From: Zobellia alginiliquefaciens
GTDB lineage: Bacteria; Bacteroidota; Bacteroidia; Flavobacteriales; Flavobacteriaceae
DNA: 64,000 bases
NCBI RefSeq assembly: GCF_029323795.1
Contig: NZ_CP119758.1
Location: 4,650,001-4,714,000, forward strand
Direction of reading: 5' to 3'
Shown: positions 18,554-27,500 of the stretch, one piece after another
How the letters are laid out: the number at the start of each line of letters is the position of its first letter
Numbering within the stretch: the first letter of the stretch is position 1
Notes under the pieces: generated by a model
The model's input: only the letters and a program-made list of their open reading frames with translations
The model's database searches: none
Told to the model about the DNA's origin: nothing
Position numbers and translations under genes: made by a program

Positions 18554-19804
18554 TTAGCACTCATTTTTTTTGTTCTTTTCTTCTATCCATTTTGAAAGGT
18601 ACTTTGTACTCTGCATGGTTTGGTGTTGCAATACACTTCCAATAAAATTTTGAGCACGACAGTCTTTAAGATTGAGATGTAAGTGTTTTATTTTTTTGGA
18701 TAATCGTTCCTTTAAATTTTGCGCATTGTACAACTCATTAATAAGAACTACACCGTTTTGTTGTGCTTCATACCAACCTTTTTCGTCGCTGTACAATTGA
18801 ACGGCTTCTTGTGCAAAATCCTGTGCTTTTTGGGCAATGGCTCCACTCCACGGTAAACCTTCTTGCATTCCTTCTACGCCTATAGGTGTAGTAACGCTTG
18901 GGGTTCCATTTTGCATGGCTGTGGTAAGTTTTCCCTTAATGCCTGCACCAAAACGCAACGGAGCAAGGTTTATACGTGCACTTGCCATTACCTCATTCGC
19001 ATCTTGGGCCCAACCTTTTATTAAAAATCCAATTTCTGGTTTATGAAGCTGCGTCACTTGTTGCGGCAAATATGCTCCGTAAACGGAAACTTGGGCATCT
19101 GGCACAGCTTTTCTAATCAATGGCCAGATTTCTTGATACAACCATAGTACGGCATCAACATTAGGGGCATGCTTTCCGTTCCCGATACACACAAAATTTG
19201 CCCTTTCAATAAAACTAGGCCAGTTTTGTTGAGCTTCCTCGGTCAATTCATCCAAAAGAAAAGGAAGATGTAAAAATAGGTTTTCATCTAACTTAAGCGT
19301 TTGGGTCAGCAATTGCATTTCAAATGTTGAAACCATTAAAGAAAGGTCACAACGGAGGATACTTGCAGTTTCGCGTTTGGTGATGTCATGTGTTAGCCAA
19401 TCCTCCACTGAGAAAGGAATTCCTTTTTTATGGGATTGCTCCCTTATTTTCCGTAAAGAATGTAAATCTTCCGTGTCCAATATTTTAATGGCCTGTGGAG
19501 CATTCTCCGTAACTCGCCATCCAAATTGTTCTTCGGTCAAGAAACGATCGTACAGGATAACATCAGGGTTTATTTTCTTTAGTAAAGTATCAAAACCAGA
19601 ATCGTTCAATGCAATGGACTTTGATTCTATCTGAAGTGCATCAAGATTTAATGAAAGTTCTGTTTCCGAGGCTGTACTAGCAAACACTATACGGTACCCT
19701 TCAACTTTAAAAAAAACCAGGAGTTGGAGCATCCGGTTTCCTGCAGCTGTAGAAGCAGGTTCCGGCCAAGTAAAACCAATAACTAAAAGTACGTTTTGCT
19801 TCAC
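18554..19804 (-). CDS. Glycosyltransferase, GT-B fold (group 1-like)
   Basis: 416 residues. The N-terminal Rossmann half begins VLLVIGFTWPEPASTAAGNRM, typical of GT4-like acceptors with a glycine-rich first loop, and the C-terminal half has the donor-site segment INLAPLRFGAGIKGKLTTAM followed by GTPSVTTPIGVEGM, where the family normally has its E/D-rich nucleotide-sugar contacts. No signal peptide or membrane span, so it is cytoplasmic or peripheral. The product is unknown and no surface-polysaccharide cluster adjoins it directly. Confidence 0.75.
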   Translation of the reverse strand: MKQNVLLVIGFTWPEPASTAAGNRMLQLLVFFKVEGYRIVFASTASETELSLNLDALQIESKSIALNDSGFDTLLKKINPDVILYDRFLTEEQFGWRVTENAPQAIKILDTEDLHSLRKIREQSHKKGIPFSVEDWLTHDITKRETASILRCDLSLMVSTFEMQLLTQTLKLDENLFLHLPFLLDELTEEAQQNWPSFIERANFVCIGNGKHAPNVDAVLWLYQEIWPLIRKAVPDAQVSVYGAYLPQQVTQLHKPEIGFLIKGWAQDANEVMASARINLAPLRFGAGIKGKLTTAMQNGTPSVTTPIGVEGMQEGLPWSGAIAQKAQDFAQEAVQLYSDEKGWYEAQQNGVVLINELYNAQNLKERLSKKIKHLHLNLKDCRAQNFIGSVLQHQTMQSTKYLSKWIEEKNKKNEC

Positions 19805-19845
19805 TAGACCTATTTAAACGTTTAGGTTATCCAAAATAATTTTAA

Positions 19846-21417
19846 CTACATCTTGGCAGCGAACATACGAGAAATACTTGACCGCAATTTACGCTCATAA
19901 TCCTCCTCTAGCCACTCTTTGTAATTCTTGGTATTGTTCATGATGCAATACGAATATTGACGCACCCTATACTTGATCTCTTCTTTGAGTTCTTTCGCCA
20001 GAATACGTGCATCAAAAACATCTTCGGAATTTTCTACACAAATTTGGGCATGTTGGTCAATACTACGTTCTAGTACTATTTTAGACCGTAATCCTTGTGC
20101 AAAAACTTTTTTATACTCCTCTTTTATATTAAACTCAATATTGGTAGAATTTTTAAACTTTTCACGAAGTGCAGCTGGCATTTCATAAACAAACTCTTTC
20201 TCAATTTCTTCATCATTCTTAATGTTCTCAAGATAGAAATCTGGAAAATGAAAAATTTCTTGCCAATCTATTGGAGCGTCCCACAGGCCAAAGCGTGCCA
20301 CATTGTTTCCTAGATCTACAACCGTGAATTCACTTTTATTCTCCAAAATACGGGATCCACGACCAATCATCTGAAAATACAAGGTAAGTGAACGCGTAGC
20401 CCTGTTCAAAATAATGGTCTCTACGGACGGTTCATCAAAACCCGTAGTAAGAATACTAACCGAAGTTAAAATAGCATCTGGCGTATTGGAAAACCACTCT
20501 AATATTTCTTTACGTTCAGAAGCGGTATTTTTATTGTCTAGATGACGCACATTATAACCGGCCTTCTTAAACGTTTCATACACATAACGGGAGGTATTGA
20601 TACCATTGTTAAATATTAACGTTTTTGTACCCTCAGCTATTTCCTTGTATGCCGATAGCAGCTTGCCCAACATACTTTGGTTGCTATACAGCTCATCTGA
20701 TGATTTAACGGTATAATCCCCACTAATACCCAATTTAAGACTTTGCAGACTTACATCATAATTGTACATGTTGCCCTTGGCCAAGAAATTTCTCTTGATC
20801 AAAGCTCCAATGGATTCCCCCACGATCAACTTTTGATAGTTGTCCTTCATGGGTAGTTTTATATTGGAACTTAAAGGTGTGGCGGTAACTCCTAAAATCG
20901 TAGATTTTTTAAAAAACTTAAATAGCTTTCTAAACGAATTGTAATGGGCTTCATCTATAATAACCAAGCCTATGTCATTTATCTCTACTTTCTCTTCTTG
21001 CAGCCTGTTGTTAAGGGTTTCTACCATGGCTACAAAGCACATGAACTCATCTTGATCGGTAAGTTCCTTTACCTCACTATTAATGATCTTATTCTTAACA
21101 CCAAAGCTTTTCAGCATTCTAGATGTCTGTGTACTTAGCTCTATACGGTGTGTAAGTACAACCACTTTTTTACCCGTTTTCTCAATATAACGACGGGCAA
21201 TCTCAGAAAAAACAACCGTTTTTCCGCCTCCCGTAGGTAATTGATAGAGTAAGTTTCCTTTCTCTTCAGGATCCTCAAGATGCTTAAAAATGGTATTCAG
21301 ATCTTCAATCTGATAGTCGTACAGCTGCTTTTCGGTAGTATTTTTTTTTAACTCCAAGTAGGGTCTAAAATTTAGTGTTCGATTATTGTAAGTAGGTGGG
21401 GTATCCCAAAATCTCAA
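19846..21417 (-). CDS. SF2 DEAD/DEAH-box helicase
   Basis: 523 residues. Superfamily-2 motifs in order: Q-like KQLYDYQIEDL, motif I LPTGGGKTVV, motif II IIDEAHYN, motif III LGVTATP, and in domain 2 LTTGFDEPSVET (motif V) and QMIGRGSRI (motif VI). The arrangement matches the stand-alone Res-subunit-like helicases found in many bacteria; no methylase or nuclease gene is next to it. The start is uncertain: no ATG exists in frame near the N-terminus or in any frame just upstream, so a TTG at 21417 is given. A run of nine A on the coding strand (T9 at 21341-21349) lies in this region. Confidence 0.85.
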   Translation of the reverse strand: MRFWDTPPTYNNRTLNFRPYLELKKNTTEKQLYDYQIEDLNTIFKHLEDPEEKGNLLYQLPTGGGKTVVFSEIARRYIEKTGKKVVVLTHRIELSTQTSRMLKSFGVKNKIINSEVKELTDQDEFMCFVAMVETLNNRLQEEKVEINDIGLVIIDEAHYNSFRKLFKFFKKSTILGVTATPLSSNIKLPMKDNYQKLIVGESIGALIKRNFLAKGNMYNYDVSLQSLKLGISGDYTVKSSDELYSNQSMLGKLLSAYKEIAEGTKTLIFNNGINTSRYVYETFKKAGYNVRHLDNKNTASERKEILEWFSNTPDAILTSVSILTTGFDEPSVETIILNRATRSLTLYFQMIGRGSRILENKSEFTVVDLGNNVARFGLWDAPIDWQEIFHFPDFYLENIKNDEEIEKEFVYEMPAALREKFKNSTNIEFNIKEEYKKVFAQGLRSKIVLERSIDQHAQICVENSEDVFDARILAKELKEEIKYRVRQYSYCIMNNTKNYKEWLEEDYERKLRSSISRMFAAKM

Positions 21418-21551
21418 TTTTACAAAATTAAAGGAAATTTGTACTTATTTGAAATTAATTCGAGTTAAATCGATAAAAAGGCAAAACAAAAACTTCCAAT
21501 CCCCCTAAACACGGGAGCGATTTTCATCTCTTTCAGAAATCGAAATTTCAC

Positions 21552-22481
21552 TTAATATCCCTTATCCATAACCACCTCATTCAATAACGGGCGGCCTTTC
21601 TGAAGTCTATCATAATTCTCTAAAATTTGAGGTACTACAGAATTTGTATCGGAAACACTGGCGTAATGAGGTGTCATCTGTATTTTTTCGTGGTTCCAGA
21701 ACGGATGGTCTTTAGGTAGAGGTTCTTGATGATACACATCTAACCCCGCGCCTGACAAATGATCATTGTTCAACATTTCCAACAAATCCGCATCAACTAA
21801 ATGGCCACCACGAGCCACATTTATTACAAAGGCCCCTTTTGGCAGTTGTTGAAAAAGCTTTTTATTTAATATTCCAGAAGTAGCTTCCGTTAAAGGTAAA
21901 AGGCATACTAAAATCTGAGAGGTCTTAAGAAAATCCTGAAAGTCCCCTTCACCAACAAAACACTGTACACCATCAATATCTTTTTGCGAATTTGCCCATC
22001 CTTGAACCTTAAAACCGTACTTTACCAAGTCTGTTGCCAATTCCTTACCGAGTGCTCCCAACCCCATTATACCCACAGTAAAATCTGAAATACGATGGTA
22101 TTGTAGAGGTTGCCAAACCCCTTTGGTCTGGTTGATTCTATAACGGTCTAGATTTTTAAGATGACTAAAGATGACAGCCAAAACATGCTCACTCATATCT
22201 TTGGCCAACATATCATCTACAACTCTAGTAATAGGGAGGTTTTTAGGGGCTGTTCCATCTTCAAAAATAAAGTCTACCCCTGCTCCACTTGATGCTATTA
22301 ATTTTAAATTAGGATAAGGCGCCAAAGTTCCGTTTGGGTGTTTCCAAACCAGGGCCATTTCTATTTTTTCCTTGGGATGCTCTTCTTGGTAGCTATACAC
22401 TTCCAAATCTGGTTGCTGCTCTAAAAGGGCTTTTTTCCAAAGACCAATTTTATCATCCTGTCTAATAATTACTATTGCCAT
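21552..22481 (-). CDS. Glyoxylate/hydroxypyruvate reductase A-like dehydrogenase
   Basis: 309 residues, matching the GhrA branch of D-2-hydroxyacid dehydrogenases in length. It has MGLGALGKELA (NAD(P)-binding GxGxxG), VINVARGGHLVDADLL with the substrate Arg, HQEPLP near the catalytic Glu, and MTPHYASVSD with the catalytic His. It should reduce glyoxylate or hydroxypyruvate with NADPH. The start codon lies 1 bp after the stop of the upstream gene, so the two are coupled. Confidence 0.85.
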   Translation of the reverse strand: MAIVIIRQDDKIGLWKKALLEQQPDLEVYSYQEEHPKEKIEMALVWKHPNGTLAPYPNLKLIASSGAGVDFIFEDGTAPKNLPITRVVDDMLAKDMSEHVLAVIFSHLKNLDRYRINQTKGVWQPLQYHRISDFTVGIMGLGALGKELATDLVKYGFKVQGWANSQKDIDGVQCFVGEGDFQDFLKTSQILVCLLPLTEATSGILNKKLFQQLPKGAFVINVARGGHLVDADLLEMLNNDHLSGAGLDVYHQEPLPKDHPFWNHEKIQMTPHYASVSDTNSVVPQILENYDRLQKGRPLLNEVVMDKGY

Positions 22482-22482
22482 A

Positions 22483-22992
22483 TTAATCTATGATATCCAA
22501 GGCTCGGGAAAATCCTTCGCCAAATTGCCAATTTTGTTCTTGTGTTATGGTATAAATCTTTACGATACGTTCTTTATATTCTCCCAGCAGGCCATTTACG
22601 GAAACAAACTGAACAGCTTCAGTAAATGAATTCATCATACTTTTATAAAAGGAATCCGGTATGTTCCGGTCTTTTTCAAATATTTGGGCAATCTCTAAGT
22701 TGTACAACATAATATCTGCCGTAAGATGTGGATCTACCCCTAGTTTTTTAAAGTGCTTAATGAACTTTTGCGCCACGGACCGTCTGGCCCTGGGCCTTTT
22801 TCTCCTCACAGGAAAATACTCGTTGCTAATTTTAGTTTTCGCTTCTTGAACAAGCTTGTCTTCTTTTGGGTTAAAGATGAAGTTATAATACTCCTTTACC
22901 TCTGGAAAACGATCATATAGATCTAAAAGCTGTTCTTCAATAGCTTCTTTATCAATTTCTGAAAGGTATTTTTTCAGCTTTCGCTTGCTCAT
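22483..22992 (-). CDS. Conserved cytoplasmic protein, DUF6155-like
   Basis: 169 residues, highly charged and helical, without signal or membrane segment. The start MSKRKLKKYLSEIDKE and a basic patch FPVRRKRPRARRS at about residues 70-82 stand out. I recognise it as resembling DUF6155, a family of unknown function common in Bacteroidota; the assignment is from memory of the family pattern. It is coupled to the downstream GhrA-like gene. Confidence 0.65.
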   Translation of the reverse strand: MSKRKLKKYLSEIDKEAIEEQLLDLYDRFPEVKEYYNFIFNPKEDKLVQEAKTKISNEYFPVRRKRPRARRSVAQKFIKHFKKLGVDPHLTADIMLYNLEIAQIFEKDRNIPDSFYKSMMNSFTEAVQFVSVNGLLGEYKERIVKIYTITQEQNWQFGEGFSRALDIID

Positions 22993-23162
22993 TTTACTTT
23001 ATTTATCTTCAAAAATAACGGAACAACGAGAATCCGCCTACATTCGTACTTAAAATCTTAAACTTCTCATAAATTTTGTATAAGAATACTGACATCTCTT
23101 TGGAAAATCGATAATAAAAATGTATACTGTACTCTTGTAGTAATCCTAAACATACTAGATAT

Positions 23163-24026
23163 ATGAGGCAACTAAAGATTATCAAGCAAGTTACGAATCG
23201 TGAATCAAAATCATTGGATAAGTACTTGCAAGATATCAGTAAAATTGATCTTATCAATGCGTCTGAGGAAGTAGAACTCGCACAAAGAATACGAGCTGGG
23301 GACCAAGTAGCCCTAGAAAAATTAACTACAGCTAACCTACGCTTTGTGGTCTCCGTGGCCAAACAGTATCAAAATCAAGGGTTGAAGTTACCCGATTTAA
23401 TTAACGAAGGTAATCTTGGACTTGTAAAAGCCGCTAAACGTTTTGATGAAACACGTGGTTTTAAATTTATATCCTACGCCGTTTGGTGGATCCGTCAATC
23501 GATTCTTCAGGCTCTTGCCGAACAATCTCGTGTTGTGCGTCTGCCACTCAACAAAATTGGTTCTATTAATAAAATTAAAAAAACATTTTCTTATTTAGAG
23601 CAAGCACATGAAAGACCACCTTCTGCCGAAGAAATAGCCAAAGAGCTAGAAATGACGGTAAGTGAGGTGAAACAATCCATGAAAAACTCCGGAAGACACG
23701 TATCTATGGATGCGCCTCTGAGAGAAGGGGAAGACTCCAACCTTTACGATGTACTTCGTAGCGGTGAGTCTCCAAAGCCGGATAAAATTTTAATGCAACA
23801 GTCGCTAAATACAGAAATCAACCGTGCTCTAGAAACCTTATCTCCAAGAGAAGCGGACGTGGTTAAATTGTATTACGGAATAGGCGACCAACAATCTATG
23901 ACCTTGGCCGAAATTGGACAGACATTTGATCTTACCAGAGAGAGAGTTCGTCAAATTCGTGAAAAGGCAATTAGAAAGCTGCGCCACAATTCAAGAAGTA
24001 AACTGCTGAAGACTTATTTAGGCTAA
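23163..24026 (+). CDS. rpoD: Primary RNA polymerase sigma factor
   Basis: 287 residues, the short form typical of Bacteroidota (no region 1.1 or non-conserved insert). Region 1.2 is near the start ([13 protein letters not shown]), region 2 contains [29 protein letters not shown] and [13 protein letters not shown] (2.3-2.4, promoter melting and -7 contact), region 3 [10 protein letters not shown], and region 4 [24 protein letters not shown] with the helix-turn-helix. This sigma factor recognises the TTG/TAnnTTTG promoters described elsewhere in the window. It is monocistronic and ends at a strong terminator. Confidence 0.97.
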   Translation: MRQLKIIKQVTNRESKSLDKYLQDISKIDLINASEEVELAQRIRAGDQVALEKLTTANLRFVVSVAKQYQNQGLKLPDLINEGNLGLVKAAKRFDETRGFKFISYAVWWIRQSILQALAEQSRVVRLPLNKIGSINKIKKTFSYLEQAHERPPSAEEIAKELEMTVSEVKQSMKNSGRHVSMDAPLREGEDSNLYDVLRSGESPKPDKILMQQSLNTEINRALETLSPREADVVKLYYGIGDQQSMTLAEIGQTFDLTRERVRQIREKAIRKLRHNSRSKLLKTYLG

Positions 24027-24045
24027 GCCTCTAAAAACAAGCATA

Positions 24046-24083
24046 TAAAAAAGCCCTGACGATAAAACGTCAGGGCTTTTTTT
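24046..24083. terminator. Bidirectional terminator after rpoD
   Basis: Perfect 9-bp stem GCCCTGACG (24053-24061) / CGTCAGGGC (24068-24076) with a 6-nt loop, flanked by A-run and T7. The symmetry gives a T-run on either strand, so it can end rpoD from the left and the two leftward mini-genes from the right. Confidence 0.9.
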
Positions 24084-24107
24084 GAACAACTAATATTCAC
24101 TAAATAA

Positions 24108-24209
24108 CTAAGAAAAATTTAGTTTATTAATTTCTTCACTGTTTAGAATTTCATTTAAGTTTTCAATAAAATTCATGTAAGCTGCATTGTCTGGGTTTTG
24201 ATTTGCCAT
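24108..24209 (-). CDS. Mini-gene A, 33-residue acidic peptide
   Basis: ATG at 24209, TAG at 24108-24110. The peptide aligns without gaps over its core with the product of the mini-gene just upstream: both have Y-x-x-F, three residues, then LNEIL, and end with a Leu two to three residues from the end (core here YMNFIENLNEIL). It is amphipathic, acidic, and has no signal peptide. Two independent tiny frames with the same protein pattern are unlikely by chance. It is separated from mini-gene B by 38 bp and probably shares its promoter. Function unknown; no family recognised. Confidence 0.6.
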   Translation of the reverse strand: MANQNPDNAAYMNFIENLNEILNSEEINKLNFS

Positions 24210-24247
24210 AGTTGTAGGTATTAAAGTTGATGGATTTGGGATCCTGA

Positions 24248-24346
24248 TTACATATAATCTAATTCTACTAATTCGTTTAAACTTAATATTTCATTTAAGT
24301 CTTGAAGGAATGATAAATATTCTTCTCCGTAGGTATCGTAAAGCAT
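24248..24346 (-). CDS. Mini-gene B, 32-residue acidic peptide, paralogue of A
   Basis: ATG at 24346, TAA at 24248-24250. The core YLSFLQDLNEIL matches mini-gene A position by position when offset by one residue. The peptide is strongly acidic and predicted helical. A good promoter match lies about 50 nt upstream of the start codon. The start has no clear Shine-Dalgarno, as usual here. Function unknown; possibilities are a signalling peptide, a small regulator or a leader. I cannot choose among them. Confidence 0.6.
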   Translation of the reverse strand: MLYDTYGEEYLSFLQDLNEILSLNELVELDYM

Positions 24347-24400
24347 AATCTTGTATAGGTTAAGTTAATATTTTGATTTGGTGTCTCAATTATTATGATG

Positions 24401-24428
24401 TAAACTTATTCATTAAGACCACCTTCAA
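24401..24428 (-). promoter_or_regulatory. Promoter of the mini-gene pair
   Basis: On the minus strand TTG (24428-24426) is followed after 17 bp by TAAGTTTA (24408-24401), a seven-of-eight match to the flavobacterial -7 box TAnnTTTG at a permitted spacing. Transcription would start near 24394, leaving a leader of roughly 50 nt before mini-gene B. The remainder of the gap, 24429-24885, is AT-rich and holds nothing I can name. Confidence 0.5.
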
Positions 24429-24885
24429 CAACAAAATGTGGTGTAACGAATGAAAAATGTTGTAAAACCTGTTAATCGTGCAAAAATGCTCTTTTATTGA
24501 GCCAAACAGGTGTGTTATTCATCGTAAAAATGTCACATTTAATCTATTAACCTCTGTTTATCAAATGTTTATTGTTTTTCAACCCCAATGTTCATAGGTG
24601 ATGTAGGGCATTTTTCGCCTCAAATTTACAATCTATACTACATTGTGCTAGTGATTTTAGTCGTTTATTTTTCAAAATCTATCAACTAGAGATTTTTTTA
24701 CTTTAGAACCTAGTTTTCTATAATCTACCAACTCTTTTAAGCAGAACAGACCTATATCGCCCACGCTGAGAATACACCGCAATAAGCAAGCAATCCAAAA
24801 CGTTACTACCTTATACACTAATGTTTATAGAATAACTTTATATACTATATATATGGTGTGTTGAAAATTACATTTACCAGTTACA

Positions 24886-26184
24886 ATGAAAAACAAAGCA
24901 AAAATTGCCGGCTTACTATTTATATATACCAACCTTTGTATAGCATCGCCTGAAACCTTTTGGATGGAAACCGGTTCTACTCCACTTACGCCATCCCTAA
25001 CAGTAAACCAAACAAGCCTAACCCTAAATAGCCATAGTTTTAACGCCCAACAAAAAAGTAATTTTGCGGTTGGCGGTCAAACCGAACATATTGAAAGGGG
25101 TCTCACGGTAATTCATTTTAACTCATCGGACACTTTTGAGTTTAAAACCTATGACACCTACTCTAGCCCGGAAGAACTGGATAAACTTATGTCCGTATTA
25201 AAACAGTTACAATCCCACAAAGCTACTTTCGCCATTCTCGCCCATGATTCTGCTGTAAACGGTAAGCTAAAATCCTCAGCTGAATTGACGCAAATGGGTT
25301 TTCAAAAACTAGGAGCCTTAAAAGGTCGCCAAGCATACACCATGCATAACTTTAATGGTATAATTACGGAAGAGGTTAACGATAGTTCCGTTATAATTTC
25401 TGAAAATGTCCCCAACATATCAAAAGACACCAAAATCTACTTCCCTAAAATCACCTATGACTTTGAACCCAATAATAATCGGTATATAGCCCATGCAGGT
25501 GGTGAGATAGATGGAGTTAAATCTACCAATACTAAAAACGCACTTGACGAAAACTATAAAAAGGGGTTTCGTCTTTTTGAACTTGATATTATTGAAACTT
25601 CCGACGGAAAAATGGTAGCTGCACATGACTGGGCCATGTGGGCACGATTTACGGATTATCCTGGTGACTTACCTCCTTCTCATTCAGAATTCATGAAACA
25701 TAAGGTTTATGGAACGTACACAACCCTAGACCTAGAAGGAATAAATACCTGGTTTAAAACTCACCCTGATGCTATTTTGGTTACAGATAAAGTAAACGAC
25801 CCTATAGGTTTTGCTAATCAATTTATAGATAAAGACAGATTACTGATGGAGCTTTTTAGCCCTATGGCCATAGAAGAAGCCTCACAACAAGGTATTAATG
25901 CAATGATGTCACAAGAGCCATTACTGAAGATAAAAGGCGATAAATTGAAGTGGCTAACCATTAACAACGTGAAACATGTAGCCCTCTCCCGTAGAATAAT
26001 TGCTTCACAAAAGAAGTTGTTGCTTCAACTGAGAGCTAATGATATTAAGGTATATGTGTACAATGTAAATTTTGACCCCGGAAAAGATGAAACCTATGTT
26101 CAGGAGAATGAAATAGGGCTCGTTTACGGTATGTATGCCGATAAATGGGTGTTTGATACAGCTGTAAAAAAGGAAAGCAAATAA
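24886..26184 (+). CDS. Secreted ILEI/PANDER-like domain fused to a glycerophosphodiesterase-like domain
   Basis: 432 residues with a signal peptide ending near CIASPE. Residues about 64-160 resemble the ILEI/PANDER fold of animal FAM3 proteins: RGLTVIHFNSSD, then TYDTYSSPEEL, ATFAILAHDSA, and ELTQMGFQKLGALKGRQAY. From about residue 198 a GDPD-type TIM barrel follows: YIAHAGGEIDG with His203, FRLFELDIIETSDGKMV with the metal-binding Glu and Asp, and AAHDW with His247, the usual catalytic His pair. GDPDs hydrolyse glycerophosphodiesters. It converges on the exopolysaccharide-like operon, 11 bp from the outer-membrane gene, whose fourth gene product resembles glycerol-phosphate transferases. The GDPD call is strong; the ILEI call is by pattern. 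Confidence 0.75.
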   Translation: MKNKAKIAGLLFIYTNLCIASPETFWMETGSTPLTPSLTVNQTSLTLNSHSFNAQQKSNFAVGGQTEHIERGLTVIHFNSSDTFEFKTYDTYSSPEELDKLMSVLKQLQSHKATFAILAHDSAVNGKLKSSAELTQMGFQKLGALKGRQAYTMHNFNGIITEEVNDSSVIISENVPNISKDTKIYFPKITYDFEPNNNRYIAHAGGEIDGVKSTNTKNALDENYKKGFRLFELDIIETSDGKMVAAHDWAMWARFTDYPGDLPPSHSEFMKHKVYGTYTTLDLEGINTWFKTHPDAILVTDKVNDPIGFANQFIDKDRLLMELFSPMAIEEASQQGINAMMSQEPLLKIKGDKLKWLTINNVKHVALSRRIIASQKKLLLQLRANDIKVYVYNVNFDPGKDETYVQENEIGLVYGMYADKWVFDTAVKKESK

Positions 26185-26195
26185 ACCGTTTAATA

Positions 26196-27500
26196 TTAGA
26201 ATTTTACCTCATAAGTGATTCCTGCTGAAACTCCGTAAAAGAAAGTACCTGAAGCAAATGCCAATTCCTGTCTGGTAGCACCCACGTTAGCTCTATAAAT
26301 ATTTGGATTGTTCTTACCTGTAAATTGATACTCCAGACTTAAACGTTGTGATTCTACGTATAAAAGAGTTTCCGCCAAAAGCTCATCGCCCGAAGTCAAT
26401 TGTCTCAATTCTGGCGAATACCCCATGCCTACATTTAATCCAAGATAATTCTCGGCATCTTTTAAATATTTACGAACCAACAAGTTACCTGAAAAACGGG
26501 TAAGGTTATCCGGCATTGGCGTAATATACGAACGAAGAGAAAAATAATAGTTCCCCCTATAATGCCCTAACGAGTTTGTAATGACGGATACATTGGTGTT
26601 ATCATAACTGATATATCTACCCCCTGCAGAGAATTCAATAGCACCTGGAAGGTTGGCATACAAATCTCCACCAAACTTGTGTTTAGGGTAAATTGAAGCG
26701 TTTGAGAAACCATAGTTTAGATAAGCGTAAAACCGTTTTGAGAATTTTGGATAAAAATCCAGATCATACTGCACCCCATTCGTCTGTAAACGATTACTAT
26801 AATTTATTCTAGGAATAAGAGTTCCTGCCAAGGTCTGTCTATTATATGAAATACTGGAATAAAACATTGGGTCATACCTGGTATCATATATAGTCGCGGA
26901 GTTCCTTACTGCTACCCTATTTTTAAAAACGTCTTCTGCAACCGGAGTTTTCGCCGCCAGAGTATCAATAGCTTCCGGTTTTTTCTCTTTAGCAACGGCA
27001 ACTTCAACTTGTTCTTTTGGAACCACCGAGTCATTACTATTGAACCAACCAATCTCTGAATATTCATTGTTTTTAAAATCCTCTTCGGCAATACTTTTAA
27101 GTCTTTCTACCTCAACATCACTTTTAAGATACACTAAAGCCTTATTTGCCAAGCCCATTGCTGTAGCATTATTTCTAGCATAAAGTTCATTTTTTATAGC
27201 GGCTATCCATACTTTTCTATCGTTCCTTTCTGAAGATATTATAGTATTAAATTCATCTCTAGCCTTATCATATTCTCCGTTCCAACTATACGTACTGGCC
27301 AACAAAGCACGTGCACCAGTATCTTTGGAGTCCGGTTTCACCAATTGGGCCAACATCGCATTTGCAGACCTATAATCACCTTCATAAGCTAAGTCACGAG
27401 CTTCATCAAAACTAACATCGTTAAGAACAACATCCTGACCTCTAGCCCATAGGCTTAGGAAAATGCATAACAGAAATAGATATGTAGTTTGGCTACTCAT
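26196..27500 (-). CDS. YaiO-type outer-membrane beta-barrel with N-terminal TPR
   Basis: 434 residues with a signal peptide ending at WARGQ. Residues about 25-140 are TPR-like (ARALLASTYSWNGEYDKARDEF), followed by a low-complexity linker and a C-terminal barrel of alternating strands ending in YEVKF, a terminal Phe typical of outer-membrane proteins. The TPR-plus-barrel layout matches E. coli YaiO, which is encoded beside a glycosyltransferase, and is analogous to polysaccharide exporters that combine TPRs with a porin. It is last in the six-gene operon and overlaps the preceding gene by 4 bp. Inferred role: export of the glycan across the outer membrane. Confidence 0.75.
   Translation of the reverse strand: MSSQTTYLFLLCIFLSLWARGQDVVLNDVSFDEARDLAYEGDYRSANAMLAQLVKPDSKDTGARALLASTYSWNGEYDKARDEFNTIISSERNDRKVWIAAIKNELYARNNATAMGLANKALVYLKSDVEVERLKSIAEEDFKNNEYSEIGWFNSNDSVVPKEQVEVAVAKEKKPEAIDTLAAKTPVAEDVFKNRVAVRNSATIYDTRYDPMFYSSISYNRQTLAGTLIPRINYSNRLQTNGVQYDLDFYPKFSKRFYAYLNYGFSNASIYPKHKFGGDLYANLPGAIEFSAGGRYISYDNTNVSVITNSLGHYRGNYYFSLRSYITPMPDNLTRFSGNLLVRKYLKDAENYLGLNVGMGYSPELRQLTSGDELLAETLLYVESQRLSLEYQFTGKNNPNIYRANVGATRQELAFASGTFFYGVSAGITYEVKF

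Noticed and set aside
24421-24480. Imperfect repeats AATGTGGTGTAAC and AATGTTGTAAAAC upstream of the mini-genes
   Set aside because: Short, AT-rich and imperfect; not distinguishable from chance.
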